DNA from: Desulfopila aestuarii DSM 18488
GTDB lineage: Bacteria > Desulfobacterota > Desulfobulbia > Desulfobulbales > Desulfocapsaceae
Direction of reading: 5' to 3'
NCBI RefSeq assembly: GCF_900143695.1
Contig: NZ_FRFE01000012.1
Location: 1 to 64,000, forward strand
DNA length: 64,000 bases
Both the position numbers and the translations under genes were made by a program. Below are positions 8,870 through 17,258 of this stretch, piece by piece. The notes under the pieces were generated by a model that saw only the letters and a list, made by a program, of their open reading frames with translations, was not told the origin of the DNA and did no database searches. Within the stretch, counting starts at the first letter, position 1; the number at the start of each line of letters is the position of its first letter.

Positions 8870-8951
8870 CTTCCCATGCCTACAATGTAAACATTTTCAA
8901 ACCAGCCACAACAGTGTCATTATAATGGTTAAATGATAGCATAAACTATCA
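8870..8951 (-). promoter_or_regulatory. Conserved upstream block and dyad of 61-aa gene copy 1
   Basis: CTTCCCATGCCTACAATGTAAACAT at 8870-8894 in two adjoining parts is almost identical to 11232-11256 upstream of copy 2. Further upstream the dyad TGATAG-6-CTATCA (8934-8951) also matches copy 2. Because the surrounding sequence has diverged, the conservation suggests a promoter and a repressor or activator site. Confidence 0.5.
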
Positions 8952-9344
8952 CTAAAGGATGCCGGACCTCTACGCTTCACAATCTCATCCTCTCTAAAAG
9001 GACCATTGCCGTCCTTTCTGTATCATCAACCTTGACCATTCCCCGAAAGAATATAATGGATTCATCAAGATTCATTTGACAGCTCCCCGTTTCCAGACAA
9101 CACAATTCTTTTTTTGCTTTTCCGAGTTGTTATAGTTGCTTTTTTACTGGTTTTAGCTCATCGTTCGTTGGCTAACTGCATAATGCAAGATGTCGTCTAT
9201 TGCATGTTACAAAAAGCATTTCAGACGAGGTGGGAATTTAGCCTTTTCGCCAACAATGAGATTAATCTGTCGCATTTTGAAGAGATACCAATTACAGCAC
9301 GATCTCTGCATCTTGCGCTTGTAAAGCATATAAGGAGCTGATTG
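8952..9344. other. Intergenic, no gene seen
   Basis: The divergent region between 61-aa gene copy 1 and the HD-GYP gene. A short hydrophobic frame begins at 9114 but has no ribosome site and no recognisable features. The HD-GYP promoter should lie here. Confidence 0.4.
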
Positions 9345-10658
9345 ATGGGCACTCTTGGCTTAAGGAGTAATATTCAGAGCCAGAAAACTGTTTCCTCCAA
9401 CCACTCTTCTGAAAACGGAAGTAGTGGGCATCACAGTATCCTCTCCTCCAAAACATACTCCCAAGCTCTCGTTCAGAGGCTAACAGAATGTATTGCCGGC
9501 TATAAAGCCTATGAACGAACCGGAACTGCGCCCCTACTCTATATTGCTGCCTGGAAAGAAGGTAGCAAAAATATCTGGTATGAATATGCTTCAAAAAAAT
9601 TCACTGATTTTCTCGACTGTGAATTGCATCAAATCCCATCTTTCTTACGTGGAAGCCTCATTGACAGGCGTACATACCGAGAGCAGAAGAACGAACTCAC
9701 TGGCTCAAAAGAGATAAAATCCAGGAACGAAACCAGTGAATCATGGAGGGAACTGAGAGAAGAAGGGAAAAGCAGCGGTGTGGTTGAGGCTTTTTACAAG
9801 GTTCGTACCAAACACGGTGAGGCTGTCTGGATCAAAGACCACGCTACCGTAGAACTGCACCAAGCAGATAACATTTGTCTCTCCCTCGGTTTTTTGACGA
9901 TTGTCTCCAAGGAAATGGAGTCTGAAGAAATTTTACAACAGCATCATGACTTGCTTGAAGCCATTGTTCAAGGACGCACAGCCGAACTCACCAAACTCAA
10001 TAAAAAGCTCAGAAAAGAGGTTGAAGAACGAAAGCTTATAGAAGAAGAACTGAGCAACAGCAATACTCGATTACAGGGCAACCTCGAAGAAATAGTTCAG
10101 GCCATGTCACTCACCCTGGAAGAACGGGACCCATATACAGTCGGCCATCAAAGAAGAACCACCGTGTTGGCAATGGCCATTGCTGAAAAAATGAACCTCT
10201 CGCAAGATGAGAAAAAAGGTTTACAGCTGGCGAGTCTTATTCATGACATGGGGAAAATCTCGATTCCTGGCGAAATTCTCAGTAAGCCCGGACCACTTAA
10301 TGATGTTGAACTCCTGCTTATCAAGCGGCATCCAAAAGTTGCATACGACATTTTAAAGCAAATCGACTTCCCATGGCCCGTCGATAAGATTGTGCTCCAG
10401 CACCACGAAAAATACGACGGATCAGGTTACCCGCAAAAACTGGCAGGTGAGAACATCCTGCTGGAAGCACGAATACTGTGCGTTGCCGATGTCGTTGAGA
10501 CCATTGGCTCCCATCGGCCCTACAGACCGAGCATGGGGAATGAGGCCGCTCTGCAGGAAATTCGTGATAACCGTGGCATCCTCTATGACCCCCAAGTTGT
10601 GGATGCCTGCATCAGCATCTTTGAAGATAAAAATTTTCTCGCAACATCTGACTTTTAG
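9345..10658 (+). CDS. HD-GYP domain protein with PAS-like sensor (cyclic-di-GMP phosphodiesterase)
   Basis: Predicted 437-aa signalling protein. Residues about 60-190 look like a PAS fold ending in the typical PAC region, 195-250 form a charged coiled coil (HHDLLEAIVQGRTAELTKLN and beyond), and 255-430 are an HD-GYP domain. The HD pair is in SLIHDMGKISIPG near 300, followed by KRHP and LQHHEKYDGSGYP near 354-364 with the diagnostic GYP and RILCVADVVE after it. All metal-binding residues I can check are present, so c-di-GMP hydrolysis is likely. There is no membrane segment, so the sensor is cytoplasmic. The start at 9345 is chosen because AAGGAG lies seven bases upstream; a TTG three bases earlier is possible. 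It sits between two copies of a 61-aa gene. Confidence 0.9.
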   Translation: MGTLGLRSNIQSQKTVSSNHSSENGSSGHHSILSSKTYSQALVQRLTECIAGYKAYERTGTAPLLYIAAWKEGSKNIWYEYASKKFTDFLDCELHQIPSFLRGSLIDRRTYREQKNELTGSKEIKSRNETSESWRELREEGKSSGVVEAFYKVRTKHGEAVWIKDHATVELHQADNICLSLGFLTIVSKEMESEEILQQHHDLLEAIVQGRTAELTKLNKKLRKEVEERKLIEEELSNSNTRLQGNLEEIVQAMSLTLEERDPYTVGHQRRTTVLAMAIAEKMNLSQDEKKGLQLASLIHDMGKISIPGEILSKPGPLNDVELLLIKRHPKVAYDILKQIDFPWPVDKIVLQHHEKYDGSGYPQKLAGENILLEARILCVADVVETIGSHRPYRPSMGNEAALQEIRDNRGILYDPQVVDACISIFEDKNFLATSDF

Positions 10659-10850
10659 ACTTCCTTCAGAACCTTTGTAATCGCGAAAAAAGGTGTACTG
10701 AAATTGAGAGTGAGATTTCTCACCAAATAGACCCAGACCCATCCAAGTTTCTCAATCGTGAGCACGCCTGGCTCTCAAGTCCAGACATTGATTTTCCCAT
10801 AGCGTGCCCACCTGCATTCCGTTTCCGTTTTGTCACCCTGAAAACAGCAA

Positions 10851-10881
10851 AGCGCCGGTCGTGCATTACACGACCGGCGCT
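10851..10881 (-). terminator. Terminator after the second 61-aa gene
   Basis: A perfect 13-bp GC-rich stem AGCGCCGGTCGTG / CACGACCGGCGCT with a CATTA loop. On the minus strand it is followed by TTGCTGTTTTC. It lies 37 bases beyond the stop of 10919-11104. Confidence 0.75.
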
Positions 10882-10918
10882 TACAAGGCATGAACTCAGG
10901 CTGTATTTTGACAATTAT

Positions 10919-11104
10919 TTACCAGCTGTCACCGGCAACCTGACTGATGTCAAGGCACTTTGCTCTCTGCTCCCGAGTTAGACCCTTCTTGCCATCAAAA
11001 TTTTTCACGTCATTAAGGTAGCAGGAAAATTCTTTACCGTCTTTATCCTGTACAAAAACCATCTTTTGATATTCTTTCGAAATAATCTGACCTCTCATAC
11101 TCAT
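10919..11104 (-). CDS. 61-aa protein, copy 2 of a duplicated gene
   Basis: Predicted 61-aa protein, identical at 57 of 61 positions to the product of 8556-8741. The start at 11104 (MSMRG) is preferred over an upstream in-frame start at 11155 because AAAGGAGACC sits just before it and because it matches copy 1. The four differences lie together in the middle (residues 31-40), while both ends are unchanged, so selection appears to hold the N-terminal strands and the C-terminal QRAKCLDIS segment. It has its own strong terminator and its own dyad. Function is unknown. Conservation of both copies argues that both are expressed. Confidence 0.75.
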   Translation of the reverse strand: MSMRGQIISKEYQKMVFVQDKDGKEFSCYLNDVKNFDGKKGLTREQRAKCLDISQVAGDSW

Positions 11105-11231
11105 AGCGGTCTCCTTTATATTTTTATGTTTTTCTTCAGGCCGGGACTGGCTCAATCATATTTTGCTCTTCCCGTCACCAGGCTTGTCAATTATGGAAGT
11201 GCAGGTTGTGTCTGTTCTTCACTCCCCCATT

Positions 11232-11318
11232 CTTCCCATGCCTATATTGTAAACATCCAACGCCAGACAACAATAGTAGCAATATGAGTTTTAAATGATA
11301 GTAAATACTATCATTTAA
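11232..11318 (-). promoter_or_regulatory. Conserved upstream block and palindrome of 61-aa gene copy 2
   Basis: The block at 11232-11256 matches 8870-8894 with two differences. At 11291-11318 is a perfect palindrome with 11-base arms, TTAAATGATAG and CTATCATTTAA, around a 6-base spacer. The core TGATAG-6-CTATCA is shared with copy 1. A dimeric transcription factor site is likely. Confidence 0.55.
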
Positions 11319-11344
11319 AATAATATATAATGACAATGCCACAA

Positions 11345-11386
11345 AGATAAAAGGGGAACAGCTGTTCAGCTGTTCCCCTTTTATCT
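11345..11386 (-). terminator. Strong bidirectional terminator
   Basis: A perfect 20-bp inverted repeat (AGATAAAAGGGGAACAGCTG and its complement) around TT. It has T-rich flanks in both directions and lies 79 bases beyond the stop of 11466-11789. Confidence 0.8.
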
Positions 11387-11465
11387 TCATATAACTCAAT
11401 TTTTTCAATCAGCTGTTCTCCGACGCCGCTTTCAATGAAGGTATGGGAGATGCCGAATGGTTTTG

Positions 11466-11789
11466 TTATTTCTCAGAAAGAAACTCCTGCGCGGTCTGGG
11501 CATTTATATTTGCCTGGGTCGTTACTGCAGTTTTGCTGTCCTGCAGGATTGCTGCCTTTGTCCGCGGTAACACCTGTTCGATAGATTTAGCATCTACCGT
11601 CTTTGCCGGACCACCAGCTTTATCAGCCTGGCTCAAGGTCACGGTATCATCAAATTTTTTTCCGGAGAAACCAGCATCAGACGAGCCATTGGATTTTTTT
11701 CCTTCCGATTGCTCTGTTGCAGTTCCAGTTTTCTGCTGAGTAACTTGATTTTTTGCGACTATTGTATTCGAAACTGCTGATAGCGTCAT
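11466..11789 (-). CDS. Small Ser/Thr/Gln-rich protein, unknown
   Basis: Predicted 107-aa hydrophilic protein without membrane segment or signal peptide. The start at 11789 is chosen because GAGGGAGTCC lies just upstream; an in-frame ATG five codons earlier has no such site. The middle (TGTATEQSEGKKSNGSSDAG) is low complexity and likely disordered. The last 45 residues (from SIEQVLPRTKAAIL) look helical and end NINAQTAQEFLSEK. The general style recalls small motility or surface-associated proteins, but I recognise no family. A strong terminator follows. No neighbour suggests a role. Confidence 0.55.
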   Translation of the reverse strand: MTLSAVSNTIVAKNQVTQQKTGTATEQSEGKKSNGSSDAGFSGKKFDDTVTLSQADKAGGPAKTVDAKSIEQVLPRTKAAILQDSKTAVTTQANINAQTAQEFLSEK

Positions 11790-12370
11790 GCCGGACTCCC
11801 TCAATTTTCACGATTCGTATTTTTCGGCCTGGGCAGCGGCCGAGCCCTCAACAGCTCTAGCGCTTCCTTTTGTCCAGATCCTCTTTTCATCCATCAGGTC
11901 TGGAAGCAGTCTGGGCGACCTTCGAATATTTGCTGCGCATTCTCATCCCTGATAGTCCTTTATCGGCTGATCGTGAAAATAGTTTAGCAATCAATCATCA
12001 CCCTGACAACATATGGCCATCCATTCCGGTTTGGTGGCATTCACCTCCGATCACATACCTTGGCCCTTATTCCTGCCGCAATATTCTTTCAAATATGTTT
12101 CATCACCCCATACGCCATACAGATATTCATTCATTATAACCAATAGGTTAAAAGTGTTTTATTGCCTCAGATTTCATTCTGCGCCCTCTCCTCACCTGCA
12201 AACAGTTGTTGTTCACGCCCCATTGCTGTGCTAGGATCAGGTAGACATGCTTGGAATCCACATCTTCTTTTCATTGCACTCTGTCCCGCCAACCACACGG
12301 CAGCTGGAGACGCAACAAAAGTAAAGATTCTTAACCGTTTGACATCCATCCCACTACAGGAGGAACAACT
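11790..12370. other. Intergenic, no gene seen
   Basis: About 580 bases between the divergently oriented 11466-11789 gene and the superoxide reductase gene. Several short frames lack ribosome sites and family features. It should hold both promoters. Confidence 0.45.
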
Positions 12371-12775
12371 ATGAACGATCGCCGTGATTTTTTAAAAGCC
12401 GCCGCCGCAGTATCTCTTGTGACCCTCACCTCCGGCCAGATGGCCTTTGCCTCCGAGGGTAGCGCTTACACCAACATCATTTACACCAAGGATAATCCGG
12501 GTAAATGGGCAGGAAAAGAAGGTTCGCATGCGCCTCAGGTAACGGTCACAGGGTCCACCGTTGCGATAATGACCAAACACCCGATGTCCTCCGACCACTT
12601 CATCGTCAGGCACACCCTGGTTCTTGAAGACGGCACCTTTGTCAATGCCATGACTTTCACACCTACCGACAAGCCAGAATCGGCCTTTGACCTTCCACCC
12701 GGTTACAAAGGCAAGATCTATGTCACCAGCTTCTGCAACCTGCATGATTTCTGGTTGACTGAAGAAATGGTCTAA
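12371..12775 (+). CDS. Tat-exported superoxide reductase-like protein (neelaredoxin type)
   Basis: Predicted 134-aa protein of the neelaredoxin/class II superoxide reductase family, which reduces superoxide to peroxide at a mononuclear Fe(His)4Cys site. The N-terminus (RRDFLKAAAAVSLVTL) is a twin-arginine signal, so the mature enzyme should be periplasmic. The usual Fe-ligand regions are visible: a His in GSHAPQV, KHPMSSDHFIVRHTLV with further His residues, and FCNLHDFW with the Cys and last His. The lid Glu-Lys pair usual before the first His (EKH) is not preserved (KEGSH), so catalysis may be altered. GGAGG lies before the ATG. Most family members are cytoplasmic, so the export signal is notable. 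Confidence 0.85.
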   Translation: MNDRRDFLKAAAAVSLVTLTSGQMAFASEGSAYTNIIYTKDNPGKWAGKEGSHAPQVTVTGSTVAIMTKHPMSSDHFIVRHTLVLEDGTFVNAMTFTPTDKPESAFDLPPGYKGKIYVTSFCNLHDFWLTEEMV

Positions 12776-12813
12776 CACCCCAAAAGATACTACATCATGT
12801 TTAACCAAATTGA

Positions 12814-13827
12814 TCATTTGACACCAACGGTCAAACATGATGGGTGAATGAGATATTTTGCGTAGCTACCGTATCTCTTGCGGGCTTCTTCGCAGTATTG
12901 AGGTGCGGCAGGACAGCTGTACTGCGGGTCGACATCTCGTATCCGAGAAGTCACCTTCGCCTCGATGGTGGTGTCGGCGTAGCTGTTACAGTTATTGCCT
13001 TCATCCCACATCCCATCCAGATATCCTGACAAATCAAAAGGCTTGTCACTTTCCCAGGCTCTGACTATTTTGCGGTACCTGATCGAGGCAACCAACTGAA
13101 TATTGCAGCTCACATATGGACTGGCCACCAGATTTGCAAAAAAACCTGATAATGGATCATCGTTTTTTCCAAGAACACTGTTCCAGAACCGCCAGCCATG
13201 AAAATTGGCAACCAGATCTGCAAAGGAAAAGATGCCAGTGGTCGCATAGCCATATTTGCCGGTTTCCTGCTCTTTCCCCCAGGCCATTGCCTGGAGAAGA
13301 CTCTGGTTATCATCGCTGGTCATGGCAAAATAATGCCATCCTTCTGAAAACATATGCCCAAGCTTATCAAGCCCAACAAGATGGCCGTTGATATTCACAA
13401 CATCACTCAGCTCTTTGAGCTTCAGTGAAAAGCCTTCCAGATAATCGATATCACGATAGATGGAGTCATTGAGGGCCAGTGCATAACTTCGGTCAGCCAG
13501 CAACTCGCGCAGCTGTTTATCGAGCTCGAATCCCTTCAATCCCCAGGATGCCATAAACGATTGAAAGAGGGCTTTACGCAGTTCGGTATAGAGTTGCTCT
13601 TCATCACAAAACTCTTCCGGGGCCATACCCTCTATATCACTCTGCCGGGCATTGGCTTCTTCGATGCCTTCCGCCAGCCGGGCATTGAAGATCCTGTTTA
13701 TTTCAGTGAGGCTGTTTTCCAGCTGAATTTTCCGTGGAGTGACACTGTCAATCTCCGCAGCTTCACTCCCTTGGAAGATAAAAAAGAAATTAACGGCAAT
13801 GAGCAAAAGAACAACAATCCTGTTCAT
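12814..13827 (-). CDS. Exported protein of unknown function
   Basis: Predicted 337-aa protein with an N-terminal signal peptide (MNRIVVLLLIAVNFFFIFQG, cleavage after SEAA). The central part has GHLVGLDKLGHMFSEGWHYF, similar in style to the DKxGH motif of DUF2279/YfiM-like envelope proteins, then a long helical region and a Trp-rich segment FHGWRFWNSVLG. Six Cys residues, several in the last 100 residues, fit disulfides in the periplasm. It converges with the superoxide reductase gene and starts 22 bases from the end of the acyl-CoA synthetase gene on the same strand, with which it may be co-transcribed. No enzyme motif is evident. Confidence 0.6.
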   Translation of the reverse strand: MNRIVVLLLIAVNFFFIFQGSEAAEIDSVTPRKIQLENSLTEINRIFNARLAEGIEEANARQSDIEGMAPEEFCDEEQLYTELRKALFQSFMASWGLKGFELDKQLRELLADRSYALALNDSIYRDIDYLEGFSLKLKELSDVVNINGHLVGLDKLGHMFSEGWHYFAMTSDDNQSLLQAMAWGKEQETGKYGYATTGIFSFADLVANFHGWRFWNSVLGKNDDPLSGFFANLVASPYVSCNIQLVASIRYRKIVRAWESDKPFDLSGYLDGMWDEGNNCNSYADTTIEAKVTSRIRDVDPQYSCPAAPQYCEEARKRYGSYAKYLIHPSCLTVGVK

Positions 13828-13849
13828 AACAAATACGGACTAATCCCCA

Positions 13850-15946
13850 TTAACCGGTAATCCGCGCCCGGCCATCCAGCGCCATTACGCCCTCGCCGAA
13901 TACCCGCACCGGGTTGAGATCAAGTTCACGGATTTGGGGAAAATCAGCCAGCAGCCACGACACCCGTACAATAAGATCGGTGAAGGCTGCCATATCGCCT
14001 TTTTTCTGGCCACGTGCTCCTTGCAGCATCGAGTACGATTTCAGCCGCCCCAGTTTGGCGGTTATTTCATCATGATTTGTCGGGCAAAGGGCCCGTTCGG
14101 TATCGTTGAAAATCTCGACATAGATGCCTCCGTAACCAAAGAAAACCACCGGGCCAAAGGCATCATCGACCCGACCGCCGACAAACATATCATAACCGGG
14201 CGGGGCCATTCTTATGATCCTGACACCCTCAAACTGCGCTCCCGGTTTATAGGCTGCGAGGTTGGATCCTATCTTTGCATAGGTTTCTGCAACCTCAACA
14301 TCACTTCGTAGCCCGATCATGACACCACCGGCCTCGGACTTATGGACCGCATCGGGAGAGACGACCTTCATCACCACCGGATAACCGATGGCACGAGCGC
14401 TCAGCACCGCATCTTCCACACTTTTTGCCAGATGCGCGGCAGGCGCAGCGATTCCATACAGGCCGAGCAGGTCAATGGTCTCCTCACCGCAAATTCCTCG
14501 ATGGCCCTGCAGCCAGGCGGCAGCATCTTCACGATAAATAGCCTGTGGACGTGATGGCGAAAACGGTTCGTCACTCTTCCGTTGATAAAATTCCTGCTGA
14601 ATTTTCAGGGTACGAATCATCTCTTCCGGGCTGTCAAAGATCGGGATACTGAGATTGTGCTTGATCCGGGTGATGGTATCTGACGGCCCAAACAGACAGA
14701 CGCCCAAGGGTTTTCCCGATGAGCGGACAGCTCCCATAGTCTCCTGGGAGAGATCGGTATGAAACATTCTGGTAAAAATATCATCGCCCACCGGCATCCG
14801 CGGCCACTGGTTAATGAAGATGGCGCCGTCGACATTATCGTTATGGAGCGCCAGGTGAAAGATATCCGCCGTCGATTTCGGGTCGTACATATCGCCCATA
14901 TCAAGCGGATTGCCGACATTGATGATGCCGGCATTGCCGAATTTGGCAATCTCATCATAGAAAGGCTGACCCGGATCAGCAAAACTAAAGCCTGCCTTAT
15001 CACAGAGATCGGCCATAATGACCGAGAAACCTCCGGCAGGACTCATGGCCATGATGCGTTTTCCTCGCATGGCCGGTAGGCTGAAGGCCTTGGTCACTGA
15101 GATGAAATCGTGAAAACTGTGGATGCGGATAATGCCAGCCCGCTCAAAGGCCGCATCGATGATTTCTTCATCGTTACTAATAGCTGCGGTGTGACTCATG
15201 GCGGCGCGGCCACCGGCCCTGGTAGTGTTCGACTTGTAGATCACTACCGGTTTTTCACACTGTGCCGCAGCCTCCAGCAGCGCCCGGCCATCCGTTATGG
15301 ACTCCACATAGAGGCAGATGATTTTTGTCTCGGGGTCGCGGGCAAAATATTTGAGAAAATCGACCTCATTCAGATTCAGCTTGTTGCCGATGGAGGCAAA
15401 TTTGGCCAAACCAATATTTTGGTCGGCCATAAGATTCCAAAGAAAGAGGCCCATGCCGCCGCTCTGGGTTATGATCGACATGCCACCTTTGGGTGGACAG
15501 TAGAGCGGAGTAAAGGGAAGGCAGAGACCGTTGGCGGTGTTGACAATGGTGAGGCCGTTTGGGCCTATAAAACGGATATTGTATTCCCTGGCTGCACCCT
15601 GCAGTTCTTCCGCCAGTTGCTTGCCGGCTTCACCGGCCTCATTAAAGCCACCGGAAGGAATTGCCATACGACTGATACCGAACATTCCGCAGGAGCGCAC
15701 CGCCTCCGGAATAAAGCGGGCTGGCAGGAGTGCCACAGCAAGGTCCGGGACCTCCGGCAGTTCGGCCACGTGCCGGTACATTTTGATACCATCGACATGG
15801 CGCTCTTCCGACCTCGGGTTCACACCAAAAATTCGGCCACTATAGCCCCAACGAATGAGATTGCCGAGAATGAGGCGGGACAAATTGTTTTCCTTGGCGG
15901 ACAAACCAAGAATGACAATGGACTCAGGGTAAAAGAACTTTTCCAT
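13850..15946 (-). CDS. Acetyl/acyl-CoA synthetase (ADP-forming), fused alpha-beta
   Basis: Predicted 698-aa ADP-forming acyl-CoA synthetase. It converts acyl-CoA, ADP and phosphate to acid, ATP and CoA, conserving energy in fermentative or sulfate-reducing metabolism. The N-terminal CoA-binding Rossmann domain (FFYPESIVILGLS to about 130) is followed by two succinyl-CoA-ligase-like domains with IITQSGGMG and the phospho-His segment AMSHTAAISNDEEI. The C-terminal 220 residues are an ATP-grasp domain (YPVVMKVVSPDAVHKSEAGG and LDLNPVRVF near the end). The start at 15946 is preferred because AAGGAG lies ten bases before it; an upstream in-frame start at 15982 lacks this. Substrate range (acetate, aryl or branched acids) cannot be read from sequence. 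Confidence 0.9.
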   Translation of the reverse strand: MEKFFYPESIVILGLSAKENNLSRLILGNLIRWGYSGRIFGVNPRSEERHVDGIKMYRHVAELPEVPDLAVALLPARFIPEAVRSCGMFGISRMAIPSGGFNEAGEAGKQLAEELQGAAREYNIRFIGPNGLTIVNTANGLCLPFTPLYCPPKGGMSIITQSGGMGLFLWNLMADQNIGLAKFASIGNKLNLNEVDFLKYFARDPETKIICLYVESITDGRALLEAAAQCEKPVVIYKSNTTRAGGRAAMSHTAAISNDEEIIDAAFERAGIIRIHSFHDFISVTKAFSLPAMRGKRIMAMSPAGGFSVIMADLCDKAGFSFADPGQPFYDEIAKFGNAGIINVGNPLDMGDMYDPKSTADIFHLALHNDNVDGAIFINQWPRMPVGDDIFTRMFHTDLSQETMGAVRSSGKPLGVCLFGPSDTITRIKHNLSIPIFDSPEEMIRTLKIQQEFYQRKSDEPFSPSRPQAIYREDAAAWLQGHRGICGEETIDLLGLYGIAAPAAHLAKSVEDAVLSARAIGYPVVMKVVSPDAVHKSEAGGVMIGLRSDVEVAETYAKIGSNLAAYKPGAQFEGVRIIRMAPPGYDMFVGGRVDDAFGPVVFFGYGGIYVEIFNDTERALCPTNHDEITAKLGRLKSYSMLQGARGQKKGDMAAFTDLIVRVSWLLADFPQIRELDLNPVRVFGEGVMALDGRARITG

Positions 15947-16441
15947 AAAAGAATGGCTCCTTAAACGAAACGTGACAGACACACCGGATGCAGGTCATCC
16001 GGGCCGGAAATTTCTCACGTTCATCATTACCAACCACAGGGAAACTTGCAACATTTGTCATCGAGGAAGATCATTCACACGTCAGGAAAAAGGACAGAGG
16101 ACAGGAAGTTGGATCTTGCCAGGACTGGTTTGAAGACCACAGAGAGTGTCTTGTTAAGCCGTCAGAAGATCGGGTGGTAGCACCCATCACCCGCAGGATA
16201 GTTGAAAGGCTATTGGGGACTGAAATGTTCGGTTTACATGAAGCGTTCAGTTGAGCAGATAGACAAGAATTCCGCTTTCCCTGTAGCATTGAAATGATGA
16301 ATGATAACAACAACTGCGTGGTAAACTCCAACCATGCTCAGCCGCCCAGCCAATTGAGTAGATGAAAAAAAGCAGCCTGTGGCCATGATGATGAAAGCCC
16401 CCTCCCCCCTGGACAAATTGAGGGACTTTCTGCAAACGTTT
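15947..16441. other. Intergenic, no gene seen
   Basis: Frames on both strands here overlap one another and have no recognisable domain. The promoter of the acyl-CoA synthetase gene should lie at the left end. Confidence 0.4.
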
Positions 16442-16561
16442 CTAAGCCAATGACTTTAACATGACTACAATTGACGCTGAACAGGCAATAATCACTGCCA
16501 GCATACTGAGATTGATTACGAGCTGATTCATTGAGTATGCTTCAAATTCTCGTGCCTTCAT
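16442..16561 (-). CDS. 39-aa predicted single-pass membrane protein
   Basis: A short frame from ATG at 16561 to TAG at 16442 with a textbook ribosome site (GGAGGAAAG, six bases before the ATG). The product starts MKAREFEAYSMNQ and continues as one hydrophobic helix of about 22 residues (from LVINLSMLAVII) with a short Lys-containing end. It is too short for homology judgement by eye. The strong ribosome site and clean membrane helix support it as a real small protein. No neighbour indicates a function. Confidence 0.5.
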   Translation of the reverse strand: MKAREFEAYSMNQLVINLSMLAVIIACSASIVVMLKSLA

Positions 16562-17258
16562 TTTTCTTTCCTCCAGATTACTTCTACAACATCAAGCTGA
16601 CTTGCGTTGTATCGAGTCTGTCAGAAGCCGCTAGAACCACCTTTCTCACTGCTCAGCTTGGATGCGGGGGGTTCTCTCAGTTGCTCCTGAGCGTTAAAAG
16701 ACATTTTTCAGATCCTGTATTTCCGCCAACGCTAAAGCCAGTAACATCTATCGCCCCCCGCGATACTGACCGACAATTGACAAAAACAAAGCCAAGACCT
16801 TTTTATTAAAGGAAATTATCCTCACAAATGTCTCTGGTTCATCTTCAGCAGGTTCTCTCTTTAACACAGATCAGAATTCTTTTCCTATACTTTTCCGTCC
16901 TGCCCGTTGTTCTGCCACAACCAACAAAGCCGGAAAAGCTTGACAAGCTGCTTCATGAAAAAAATTTACAATCTCACTGCGTCATCATCATTGAACTTTC
17001 TGAGATAACACGATATTTCTCTTCGGTGTCAAGTTTTTTTATGCAATAACACAAAAAGTTTCTATTATTGACATATCTTCCCACCTCATTTCATAACCAT
17101 TTGTTTCTGCAGAATTTACTATAAAAAAATTGCAATGGGGCCATGCTCCTGATACGATGGCGCAAACAACCGACGCGTCTGACAATTATGTTCATCCTGT
17201 TTTTCCAGTAGCTTCAGGCGTAACCACATAGCAAGGAAAGGAAATCACGACAGCACCC
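16562..17258. other. Intergenic, no gene seen
   Basis: About 700 bases upstream of the methyltransferase gene. A 73-codon frame at 16828 has no ribosome site and is not called. Several T-rich runs are present, but I find no defined terminator hairpin. Confidence 0.4.

Noticed and set aside
9114-9341. 75-codon frame with a hydrophobic start upstream of the HD-GYP gene
   Set aside because: No ribosome site, no conserved pattern, and its end abuts the HD-GYP start by chance.
15110-15964. Long open frame (284 codons) on the plus strand
   Set aside because: It is antisense to the well-supported acyl-CoA synthetase gene and has no family motif.
16071-16331. 86-codon minus frame in the gap after the acyl-CoA synthetase gene
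   Set aside because: No start signal and a composition unlike the neighbouring genes; overlapping frames on both strands are equally open.
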